Shown in pieces: positions 1 to 6,589 of a stretch of 64,000 nt of DNA. Numbering within the stretch: the first letter of the stretch is position 1; each line of letters starts with the position of its first letter. The notes beneath the pieces were generated by a model. The model was given only the letters and a program-made list of their open reading frames with translations, ran no database searches and was not told the DNA's origin. The stretch spans positions 21,517-85,516 of the forward strand of contig JAFYWF010000006.1 in assembly GCA_017558145.1 (NCBI GenBank). Direction: 5' to 3'. The translations under genes and the position numbers were made by a program. Origin of the DNA: Lachnospiraceae bacterium (GTDB lineage: Bacteria > Bacillota > Clostridia > Lachnospirales > Lachnospiraceae).

Positions 1-426
1 AAATTAAATATTTTATGGTTCATACTTGACATATACCCGGCGGCAGCCGATGTTATCTATCATCATTTGCAGGATTTTCAGCGTCAACCGGATTATTACG
101 ATCGAATTATTACCGGTGATTTGGGATATGTGGGAAAAACCGGTGTCATAGATTTATTGAAACAAAAAGGAATAGATATTTCAGCCCAGCATATGGATTG
201 TGGCATTGAGATTTTTGATCAGGCAACTCAGGATACGCATGCAGGAGGAAGCGGCTGTGGTTGTGCAGCCAGTGTATTATCTGCTTATATTTTAAAGCAG
301 GTAGAAGAAAAACAGTGGAAAAGAGTTTTGTTTGTACCGACAGGAGCATTGCTTAGTAAGGTTAGTTTTAACGAAGGGAATTCCGTTCCGGGCATTGCCC
401 ATGCGGTGGTGATAGAAGCGGTGTAA
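1..426 (+). pseudogene. spoVAD: Stage V sporulation protein AD, 3' fragment
   Basis: SpoVAD is a thiolase-fold protein of the spore SpoVA channel that takes up dipicolinic acid. The frame is open from base 1. From about codon 13 it matches the SpoVAD C-terminal third: PAAAD, ITGDLGYVG, DCGIEIF, AGGSGCGCAA, VPTGALLS and the terminal IAHAVVIEA. The residues before PAAAD (ILWFILDIY) are not SpoVAD-like; the family normally has a D-x-G-x-A-M-A-type stretch there. The match therefore breaks near base 30. An internal ATG at 67 has no convincing ribosome site. About two thirds of the gene is missing in the window, and the break coincides with a 23-nt sequence repeated at 5387-5409. I call it a broken copy; whether an intact copy exists elsewhere cannot be seen. 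Confidence 0.8.
7..29 (+). repeat. 23-nt direct repeat, left copy
   Basis: Identical in 22 of 23 positions to 5387-5409 (core TTATGGTTCATACTTGA). This copy abuts the point where the spoVAD similarity begins. The right copy starts inside the stop codon of the ATPase gene and leads into the second XRE operator region. It may be the edge of a mobile or recombining unit. Confidence 0.7.
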
Positions 427-532
427 AATTGGGAGAAACGATGAATGAGTGGGAGAAAATCTTGAAGAAATGTAGTTTTTATGAAATAAAAATCTTGAAG
501 AAATGCATTATCTATAGAATTTAGAAATGATA

Positions 533-571
533 AAATGCTGATTAAGAGTTATTTACTTTTAATCAGCATTT
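533..571 (-). terminator. Terminator of the ftsZ-like gene
   Basis: A 17-bp stem (AAATGCTGATTAAGAGT pairing with ACTTTTAATCAGCATTT, one G-U pair) sits just downstream of the minus-strand ftsZ stop. A very similar hairpin lies at 8195-8237 behind another minus-strand gene of the island. Confidence 0.75.
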
Positions 572-580
572 GTATTATAG

Positions 581-1723
581 CTAATTTTTCTTCTTGCTTG
601 CCTCTAAAAGAAATGGTGGAATAACTAATTCTTTTTCTTTCAGGGATGGAGTTACGGTCTTAGCTGCAGACATACGTTTTTGTAAATCCATGATATCGAT
701 TGATTTTTTACTATCAATTTCTGTAGGCTTTGTGATAGTACGAGGAATTTGTCTGGTAATCGTTTTCTTATTTTTAGACATACCGGTTGCAATTAAAGTA
801 ACCACAATCTTTTCTTTATCAAAGCTTTCTTCTGTAACAGTTCCCCAAATGATATTTACTTTGCTACCGGCAAGTTCTCTTACATAATTGATGGCAGAGC
901 TTAAAGACATAATATCTACTTTCCCGCTGGTATTGATTAAAATATTTTCAGCCCCTTCTATTGTGGTATCTAATAATGGAGAATTTACAGCCTGTTTTAC
1001 AGCTTCCAAGATGGAGCAATCTGCACTAATCTTACCAATTCCCAAATGACCTTCCCCTTTATCCAATAGAGTCGTTCGCAAATCATTGAAGTCTAAATTA
1101 ACAGATCCCTTATTCTGTACGATATTTGTAATTCCTTCTATCGTATATTTGAGGATAGAATCTGCCATTTCAAATGCGTCTTCTACTAGAAGCGGTTTTT
1201 CAGATAATCCTAGAAGCTTGTCATTAGGAATTACCAGTAAGGTATCCACATTTGCTTTCAATTTTTCAATTCCACTCTGCGCTACAGCAATACGAGGTGT
1301 ATTTTCAAAAAAGAAAGGTGTCGTAACAATTCCAACCGTTAATATTCCGGCTTCTTTGCAACATTTTGCAATTACCGGAGTAGCACCGGTTCCGGTACCA
1401 CCACCCATTCCACAAGTAATAATACACATATCGGAATCTTCAATTATTGCTTTGATTTCTTCCTCATTTTCAATGGCAGCATTTTCGCCAATTTGAGGAT
1501 CCGCACCGGCACCATATCCTTTTGTAAGCTTTTTCCCAATTTGAAGTTTGTTTTCCGCCTGACAGTTTTCTAATACTTGTATGTCTGTATTTACTGCGAT
1601 GTATTTTACACCAGATAATCCGGATTGTATCATTCTATCTACCGCATTGTTACCACCACCACCTACACCAATTACAAGAATTTTCGGACCATTGTCATAA
1701 CTATCACATTTAATCTCTAACAT
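581..1723 (-). CDS. ftsZ: Divergent cell division GTPase FtsZ
   Basis: FtsZ polymerises at mid-cell using GTP. The 380-residue product has the GTP-binding glycines (GVGGGGNNAV, 19-28), tubulin signature GGGTGTG (107-113), VIPNDKLL, the catalytic T7 loop N209-x-D211-x-x-D214, and a C-terminal tail IPPFL (368-372) of the type that binds FtsA/SepF. GTPase residues are therefore intact. The segment after the T7 loop (GEGHLGIGKISADCSILEA) and the linker are less canonical than in typical Clostridia FtsZ, and there is no dcw cluster around it. The start at 1723 is chosen because GGAGG precedes it by six bases; an in-frame ATG lies at 1741. It is monocistronic, ends at a hairpin, and faces an XRE gene. 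I infer an accessory paralogue, but the housekeeping copy lies outside the window if it exists. Confidence 0.9.
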   Translation of the reverse strand: MLEIKCDSYDNGPKILVIGVGGGGNNAVDRMIQSGLSGVKYIAVNTDIQVLENCQAENKLQIGKKLTKGYGAGADPQIGENAAIENEEEIKAIIEDSDMCIITCGMGGGTGTGATPVIAKCCKEAGILTVGIVTTPFFFENTPRIAVAQSGIEKLKANVDTLLVIPNDKLLGLSEKPLLVEDAFEMADSILKYTIEGITNIVQNKGSVNLDFNDLRTTLLDKGEGHLGIGKISADCSILEAVKQAVNSPLLDTTIEGAENILINTSGKVDIMSLSSAINYVRELAGSKVNIIWGTVTEESFDKEKIVVTLIATGMSKNKKTITRQIPRTITKPTEIDSKKSIDIMDLQKRMSAAKTVTPSLKEKELVIPPFLLEASKKKN

Positions 1724-1734
1724 TGTTTTCCTCC

Positions 1735-1841
1735 TTTGCAAAAATGCATTTTAAAAGTTGCAAAAGTTGCATCTATGCAACTATGAACATAATATATCTT
1801 TTGTGCAACTAATAGTCAAGAAAAAGTTGCATTTGTGCAAC
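1735..1841. promoter_or_regulatory. Three GTTGCA-N4-TGCAAC operators between ftsZ and XRE
   Basis: Inverted repeats with the same N4 spacer occur at 1735-1750 (TTTGCA-AAAA-TGCATT), 1766-1781 (GTTGCA-TCTA-TGCAAC) and 1826-1841 (GTTGCA-TTTG-TGCAAC). The first adjoins the ftsZ ribosome site, the second lies just downstream of the ftsZ -10, and the third overlaps the XRE -35. The same pattern recurs ahead of the second XRE copy. The likely ligand is the adjacent XRE protein; this is inference. Confidence 0.7.
1791..1819 (-). promoter_or_regulatory. ftsZ promoter
   Basis: On the minus strand, TTGACT (1814-1819) and TATATT (1791-1796) are separated by 17 bases, a good sigma-A-type promoter directed at ftsZ, with operators downstream. 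Confidence 0.65.
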
Positions 1842-1855
1842 AAAAGGTGTAAGAT
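1827..1855 (+). promoter_or_regulatory. Promoter of the first XRE-ImmA operon
   Basis: TTGCAT (1827-1832), a 17-base spacer, and TAAGAT (1850-1855). The -35 lies inside the operator at 1826-1841, which suggests autoregulation. The equivalent positions are kept in the second copy (5444-5471). Confidence 0.5.
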
Positions 1856-1882
1856 GATTTTAGAAAAGAAAGGTGGATTCTC

Positions 1883-2275
1883 ATGACAATTGGAGAAAGA
1901 ATTAAAGAAATAAGAAAAATAAAAGGCATATCGGTAGAGTATTTAGCAAAAGAATTGAGTGTTTCGAAGACTACTATATATCGGTATGAAGATTCGACAA
2001 TAGAAAAAATACCAGTAAATGTATTTGATAATATCTGTAGGGTTTTAAATGTGACACCGGCAGAATTAATGGGGAATGCAGAAACAAATAATTCGAATAT
2101 GGAGCTACCGCGTGAATTTCATAATCCACAGGATGCTATGGAATTTATTCTCAGAACGCCAACCCTTGCTGCCTTTGGAGGATATGATCCTTCTAAGATG
2201 AGTGATGAAACTATTTTAGCTTTTGCGAATGATATTCTTCAGCAGCTTGAATTAGTTAGTCTTAAATATAAATAG
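1883..2275 (+). CDS. XRE-family regulator, copy 1
   Basis: DNA-binding repressor-type protein of 130 residues. Residues 3-62 form a Cro/C1-type helix-turn-helix (GERIKEIRKIKG, YLAKELSVSKTTIYRYE). The C-terminal part is not a recognised domain and ends in a helix, ILQQLELVSLKYK. GAAAGGTGG precedes the ATG. It is divergent from ftsZ and followed 19 bases later by an ImmA/IrrE peptidase, the usual arrangement in mobile elements where the peptidase inactivates the repressor. A near-identical copy, with about seven substitutions, lies at 5500-5892. Likely targets are the operators at 1735-1841. Confidence 0.9.
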   Translation: MTIGERIKEIRKIKGISVEYLAKELSVSKTTIYRYEDSTIEKIPVNVFDNICRVLNVTPAELMGNAETNNSNMELPREFHNPQDAMEFILRTPTLAAFGGYDPSKMSDETILAFANDILQQLELVSLKYK

Positions 2276-2294
2276 ACTTTTGGAGAAAAATAAA

Positions 2295-2735
2295 ATGAAG
2301 GCGAAAAACATTCTTAATTTTGTGGAAGAATTGAAAAATACATTAAAGACAAACGATCCTTATGAAATTGCAGAATACTATGGTATAAAAATTCTTCATA
2401 GAGATAGTCCGGTAAAAGATTTTACTGCTTATACTATGAAGTTTCCAAATTATCCAACTATAATTTCTATTAATAATGCGTACACTGATTTTTCAAAGAA
2501 ATTGTTATGTGCTCATGAGCTGGGGCATGCATTGATTCACGAAGGAACGATTAATCATTTCAGAACAACAGGGAATAATATGGCAGTTAATGTAGAGCAG
2601 GAAGCAAATTTGTTTGCGATTGCTCTTGTTTCAGATGGAAAAATTAGTGAAACATTGGGAATGCCCCTGGAGTCAATGAATAACTATTTGTTGAAAACGA
2701 TTATGGATTATAATTTGAAGTTTAAAGGCGAGTAA
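2295..2735 (+). CDS. ImmA/IrrE-type metallopeptidase, copy 1
   Basis: Zinc metallopeptidase of the ImmA/IrrE (DUF955) family, known in ICEBs1 and Deinococcus to cleave a partner XRE repressor. The 146-residue product carries the HExxH motif at residues 74-78 (AHELGHALIHE) and a downstream EQEANLFA segment that supplies the third ligand. The ATG at 2295 is chosen because TGGAG lies nine bases upstream; a TTG at 2280 is in frame but has no ribosome site. It is co-transcribed with the XRE gene and duplicated at 5912-6349. The substrate is inferred to be the neighbouring XRE protein. Confidence 0.9.
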   Translation: MKAKNILNFVEELKNTLKTNDPYEIAEYYGIKILHRDSPVKDFTAYTMKFPNYPTIISINNAYTDFSKKLLCAHELGHALIHEGTINHFRTTGNNMAVNVEQEANLFAIALVSDGKISETLGMPLESMNNYLLKTIMDYNLKFKGE

Positions 2736-2788
2736 TTTAAGTAAAAGATGATAAAAACGTTGATTCTTATGAGTATGCTAAACCTAAT

Positions 2789-3625
2789 TTGTGTTTAAAT
2801 GAAAAAATGTTATATTCAATGATTTCACCAGACGATGCAGAAGATTTAGTATGTATGTGGTTATTTAAGAAATATGGATATGTAACAATTCCATCATCTA
2901 ACAAAATTTCTACGCAAAAATATGAATGTGTTTTATTGGATACGAAAGCAAAAGAAAGAAAACATGTATACGTACAAGTTAAAAAGGGTGCAGTAGATTT
3001 AAATGCAGAGGATTATAAAGATCTTGCAGGAGATGTGTATTTGCTTACAACAGAAGGAACTGTTGCGAATGCGGAGAACTACAGCAATGTTCATGTTGTT
3101 TCATCTAAAGAGATTTTTGATTTTGCAACGGACCCAGTAAATGCAACTATTATTCCAGAAAATATCGAATTTTGGATTCGCTTTTTAGGTGCAACGGAAA
3201 ATCAAAACAATAAGAATAATGGAATAAAAGGTATTATGTTTGATACCAATTTGAGCTATTCCGATACAAATGAAAAAGAAATGTTAGAAAAAAATCGTAT
3301 TTGTGCCTATGGAGCTGCTCAAAGATACATTAATTCATTTAAAAAAGATGACTATGTTTTCTATTATTCCAAAGGAAAAGGAATTATTGCAGCTGGAAAA
3401 ATTCTCTCGTCAGAGTCTATTAGATTAGAAAACGCAGATGGATTGTATAGAGATGTGGAGATGATAGTCCCACCGCTATACGCTAATGGAGAGATAAAAA
3501 AATGCTTATCAGCAGCTGAAATAAAACAATTATTAGATAGAGGTTTTTATTTTGCATCAACTATAAAAACGCCATATTTGAGTGAGCAACAGTCATTAAC
3601 ATTGATAAATGCATTAAAAGGATAA
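2789..3625 (+). CDS. Putative PD-(D/E)XK nuclease with EVE/PUA-like C-terminus
   Basis: The N-terminal half resembles Mrr-like restriction endonuclease folds: helix AEDLVCMWLFKKYGY, a strand with ECVLL, then YVQVKKG in the position of the catalytic ExK strand (Q-x-K here). The C-terminal half (DDYVFYYSKGKGIIAAGKI) looks like a PUA/EVE-type domain, often used to read modified bases. The start is unclear. TTG 2789, ATG 2807 and ATG 2819 are in frame, none has a ribosome site, and the frame stays open back to 2741 (KDDKNVDSYEYAKPN), so the 5' end may have been lost. It follows the ImmA gene in the same direction. A modification-dependent restriction role is possible but unproven. Confidence 0.6.
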   Translation: MCLNEKMLYSMISPDDAEDLVCMWLFKKYGYVTIPSSNKISTQKYECVLLDTKAKERKHVYVQVKKGAVDLNAEDYKDLAGDVYLLTTEGTVANAENYSNVHVVSSKEIFDFATDPVNATIIPENIEFWIRFLGATENQNNKNNGIKGIMFDTNLSYSDTNEKEMLEKNRICAYGAAQRYINSFKKDDYVFYYSKGKGIIAAGKILSSESIRLENADGLYRDVEMIVPPLYANGEIKKCLSAAEIKQLLDRGFYFASTIKTPYLSEQQSLTLINALKG

Positions 3626-3926
3626 AATGAGTATTTAAAAATTTATATTAAAAGGATTGGAGTAAAATAATTTTGGATTGGTTAAAAACTTTTCTAGTGG
3701 GCTAACACTAAAATTAGCCATTAAAAGAGAGTATGTAGCACAGTGGTGCTATTACTCTCTTTTTTAAGTCGATTAATAATAAAGAGAGATTCCGTAGAAT
3801 TGACCATGGGAATTATTTTTTGTTTAGCGAAAACTGATTGATATATGTAATAGAAAATGTTATATTTTATTCAAAACAATTTTATTAAAAATGATTTGAA
3901 TAAAAATAAAATAGGGGATAAGGAAT
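3626..3926. other. Intergenic region with terminator
   Basis: Very AT-rich. Apart from the hairpin at 3723-3765 I see no gene or conserved element. The last 25 bases supply the ribosome site (AAGGAAT) of the ATPase gene. Confidence 0.5.
3723..3765 (+). terminator. Rho-independent terminator
   Basis: Long stem AAAAGAGAGTATGTAGCAC against GTGCTATTACTCTCTTTT with a short loop and a following T run. It ends the first XRE-ImmA-nuclease unit. Confidence 0.8.
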
Positions 3927-5387
3927 ATGTTCATAGGAAGAGAAAGAGAACTTGCATCTTTAAAGGAATTTTATGATAAAGATGGAATAGGAATGACGGT
4001 AATATATGGTCGTAGACGCATTGGAAAATCTACCTTAATTACTGAATTTGTTAAAGATAAAAAGAATATATTTTATACAGCAACAAAAGTAGGGAAGAAT
4101 AGGAATTTGGAATTATTCTCGAGTCAGGTATTGGAACTATTAATGCCTGGAATGGCTGATATAAGCTTTAAAACAATTGAAGCAGTTTTTGATTTTATTA
4201 ATAAAAATATTGGAGATGAAAAGGTAGTTCTTGTAATAGACGAATTACCATATTGGGCAGAAAAAGATGAAGCTCTTTTATCTGTGCTACAAAAATATAT
4301 AGATACGGTATGGAAAGATAAAAATCTTAAAATAATTTTGTGTGGTTCGTCATTAAGCTTTATGGAAAACAAAGTTTTAAGTGAAAAGAGTCCGTTGTTT
4401 GGAAGACGAGATTCACAGATTAAATTGGAAGCTTTTGATTATTTAGATGCAGCAAAGTTTGTTCCCAACTATTCAAATAAAGACAAAGCAATTTGCTATG
4501 GTATTACTGGAGGCGTAGCAAAGTATTTGTCAATGATTGATCCTGCAAAAAGTATTGATGAAAATATAATAAGACTATTTTTTAGGACAGACGGCTATTT
4601 GTATGATGAAACAAAAAATCTTTTGACACAGGAATTTGCAGATATAACAATTGTAAATAATATCGTAGAGCAGATTGCATCAGGAGAAAATGCACTTAAT
4701 ATTATTGCTGGAAAAATTGGAGAGAAGGAACCAACAGTATTATATTCTCTTGATAAGTTGATACATGTTGGGTTAGTAGAAAAAAAGAAGTGTATTACAG
4801 ATGAGAAGAACAAAAAGAAAACACAGTATGTATTAAAAGATTCTATGTTTAAGTTTTGGTATGAGTTTATTCCAAAGGCTACTAGTGTAATTGAAATGGG
4901 ACAAGGAGAAACATATTATCATAAAGTAGTAAAACCTACATTGCATTCATTTATGGGTTCTATATTTGAAGAAATGTGTAGATATTATGTTTTAAAACAA
5001 GGAATAACAGGTGAGTATGGATGTTTTGTTACTTCCGTAGGTACCTGGTGGGGAGTAGAAAATATCAAAGAAGATAATGGGAATATAAGAGCACAATCAG
5101 CGGATATTGATGTTGTTGCAATATCTGAAATAGATAAAAAATCAATTATTGGAGAGTGTAAATTCAAAAACGAAAAAATTGATAAGAGTATTTACGAAAC
5201 TTTAGTTAGGAGAGCGCAGCTTATAAATTCTAAATATAAAATTTCAAAATACATTTTATTTTCACTTTCAGGATACACCGATTGGTTTGAAACGTTAAAA
5301 GAGGAAGATGTATTGTTACTTACATTAGATTCATTATATGCTGGGAAGTGTACAAGGGAAACTAGAGTAGGAAAATCAAATAATTGA
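3927..5387 (+). CDS. AAA-type ATPase with C-terminal DUF234-like nuclease domain
   Basis: Member of the family of stand-alone P-loop ATPases often called archaeal-type ATPase/DUF234. It has 486 residues. MFIGRERELASL starts the ATPase; Walker A is GRRRIGKST (about 29-37) and Walker B is VVLVIDELPYW (about 100-110). FGRRDSQIKLEAFDY follows, then a winged-helix region. The C-terminus has a PD-(D/E)XK signature, ADIDVVAI...GECKFK (about 393-415). The physiological role of the family is poorly known; links to mobile elements and toxin-like or defence functions are suspected. It is monocistronic between the two XRE-ImmA copies. The final bases overlap the 23-nt repeat. Confidence 0.8.
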   Translation: MFIGRERELASLKEFYDKDGIGMTVIYGRRRIGKSTLITEFVKDKKNIFYTATKVGKNRNLELFSSQVLELLMPGMADISFKTIEAVFDFINKNIGDEKVVLVIDELPYWAEKDEALLSVLQKYIDTVWKDKNLKIILCGSSLSFMENKVLSEKSPLFGRRDSQIKLEAFDYLDAAKFVPNYSNKDKAICYGITGGVAKYLSMIDPAKSIDENIIRLFFRTDGYLYDETKNLLTQEFADITIVNNIVEQIASGENALNIIAGKIGEKEPTVLYSLDKLIHVGLVEKKKCITDEKNKKKTQYVLKDSMFKFWYEFIPKATSVIEMGQGETYYHKVVKPTLHSFMGSIFEEMCRYYVLKQGITGEYGCFVTSVGTWWGVENIKEDNGNIRAQSADIDVVAISEIDKKSIIGECKFKNEKIDKSIYETLVRRAQLINSKYKISKYILFSLSGYTDWFETLKEEDVLLLTLDSLYAGKCTRETRVGKSNN

Positions 5388-5409
5388 ATATCTTATGGTT
5401 CATACTTGA
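5387..5409 (+). repeat. 23-nt direct repeat, right copy
   Basis: Matches 7-29 with one mismatch. It begins at the last base of the ATPase stop codon and is followed at once by the duplicated operator region. It may mark a recombination or insertion boundary. Confidence 0.7.
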
Positions 5410-5411
5410 AT

Positions 5412-5471
5412 TTTGCAAATATGCATTTTAAAATATTAAAATGTTGCGTTTATGCAATATAAGGTTTATGA
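5412..5471 (+). promoter_or_regulatory. Operators and promoter of the second XRE-ImmA operon
   Basis: Two operator-like inverted repeats with N4 spacers: TTTGCA-AATA-TGCATT (5412-5427) and GTTGCG-TTTA-TGCAAT (5443-5458). The second overlaps a -35 TTGCGT (5444-5449), with -10 TATGAT at 5466-5471. It is homologous to the region upstream of the first copy but has lost the ftsZ promoter and one operator. Confidence 0.6.
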
Positions 5472-5499
5472 TGGTTTTAGAACAGAAAGGTAGATTCTC

Positions 5500-5892
5500 A
5501 TGACAATTGGTGAAAGAATTAAAGAAATTAGAAAAGTAAAAGGTATATCGGTAGAGTATTTAGCAAAAGAATTAGGTGTTTCAAAGACAACAATATATCG
5601 TTATGAAGATTCGACAATAGAAAAAATATCTGTAAATGTATTTGATAACATCTGTAGAATTTTAAATGTGACACCGGCAGAATTAATGGGAAATTCAGAA
5701 GCTAATAATTCTAACATGGAACTACCTCGTGAATTTCACAATCCACAGGATGCAATGGAATTTATTCTTAGAACGCCAACCCTTGCTGCATTTGGAGGAT
5801 ATGATCCTTCTAAAATGAATGATGAGACTATTTTAGCTTTTGCGAATGATATTCTTCAGCAGCTTGAATTAGTTAGTCTTAAATATAAGTAG
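5500..5892 (+). CDS. XRE-family regulator, copy 2
   Basis: A 130-residue Cro/C1-type HTH protein that differs from copy 1 (1883-2275) at about seven positions, among them K-I to K-V, S to G before VSKTT, P to S in EKISVN, and changes in GNSEANN. The recognition helix (VSKTTIYRYE) is unchanged, so both copies probably bind the same operators. Many silent differences show the duplication is not brand new. It is followed by the second ImmA gene with the same 19-base gap. Confidence 0.9.
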   Translation: MTIGERIKEIRKVKGISVEYLAKELGVSKTTIYRYEDSTIEKISVNVFDNICRILNVTPAELMGNSEANNSNMELPREFHNPQDAMEFILRTPTLAAFGGYDPSKMNDETILAFANDILQQLELVSLKYK

Positions 5893-5911
5893 ACTTTTGG
5901 AGAAAAATAAA

Positions 5912-6349
5912 ATGAAGGCGAAAAACATTCTTAACTTTGTGGAAGAATTGAAAAATACATTAAAGACAAACGATCCTTATGAAATTGCAGAATACTATGG
6001 TATTAAAATTCTTCATAGAGATAGCCCTGTAAAAGACTTTACTGCGTATACCATGAAGTTTCCTAATTATCCAACCATAATTTCTATTAACAATGCATAC
6101 ACTGATTTTTCAAAGAGATTATTATGCGCTCATGAGTTAGGGCATGCATTGCTTCATGAAGGAACTATTAATCATTTTAGAACAACGGGTAATAATATGG
6201 CAGTTAATGTAGAGCAGGAGGCAAATCTATTTGCGATTGCCCTGGTTTCGGATGGAAAAATTAGTGAAACATTGGGAATGCCCCTGGAGTCAATGAATAA
6301 CTATTTGTTGAAAACGATTATGGAGTATAACTTGAAAATTAAGGGATAA
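5912..6349 (+). CDS. ImmA/IrrE-type metallopeptidase, copy 2
   Basis: A 145-residue product with the HExxH zinc site (AHELGHALLHE) and EQEANLFAIAL retained, near-identical to copy 1. Differences include K to R before LLCAHE, I to L after HA, and a shorter C-terminus (EYNLKIKG). The ATG at 5912 is preceded by TGGAG. No effector gene follows directly: after 240 bases comes an Rpn nuclease gene with its own leader. Confidence 0.9.
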   Translation: MKAKNILNFVEELKNTLKTNDPYEIAEYYGIKILHRDSPVKDFTAYTMKFPNYPTIISINNAYTDFSKRLLCAHELGHALLHEGTINHFRTTGNNMAVNVEQEANLFAIALVSDGKISETLGMPLESMNNYLLKTIMEYNLKIKG

Positions 6350-6421
6350 TTATACAAGAAACAGGAAGAAAAGTAAAAAAAGAAAAACGTTGATTTTTTA
6401 AAGTGTAAATGCTACGATACC

Positions 6422-6589
6422 GTTAAGCAAGATTTTCAGATATCAAATCAAGTGAAACCTAAGAACAACGTTTCATCTCTATCACATTTGCAGACAACAA
6501 GTCTGTGTCTTTCAGAAATTCAAGCTTAAATAAAAGTGTAGGAGTTTCTGAAAAAGAGAAACTCCGGATAACTACATAAGGAGGTTCTA
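6422..6589 (+). promoter_or_regulatory. Conserved 168-nt leader of an Rpn nuclease gene, copy 1
   Basis: Almost identical (about eight differences) to 52624-52791 in front of the second Rpn gene, and visibly more conserved than the two coding regions. It contains CAGAC-AACAA-GTCTG, the 9-bp stem GGAGTTTCT/AGAAACTCC, and a competing TTTCAGAAA/TTTCTGAAA pairing sharing the TTTCT arm. The CTCC of the second stem could also pair with the GGAGG ribosome site just before the ATG. This suggests an RNA switch or a mobile-element end; the function is unknown. Confidence 0.65.

Noticed and set aside
594..887. Plus-strand frame of 97 codons
   Set aside because: It is the reverse shadow of ftsZ with no ribosome site. 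The same applies to 1086-1496 and to similar frames opposite the ATPase, ABC, PBP and sbcC genes.
581..1723. FtsZ as a non-catalytic homologue
   Set aside because: The T7 loop Asp residues, GGGTGTG signature and nucleotide-binding glycines are all present, so GTPase activity is expected.
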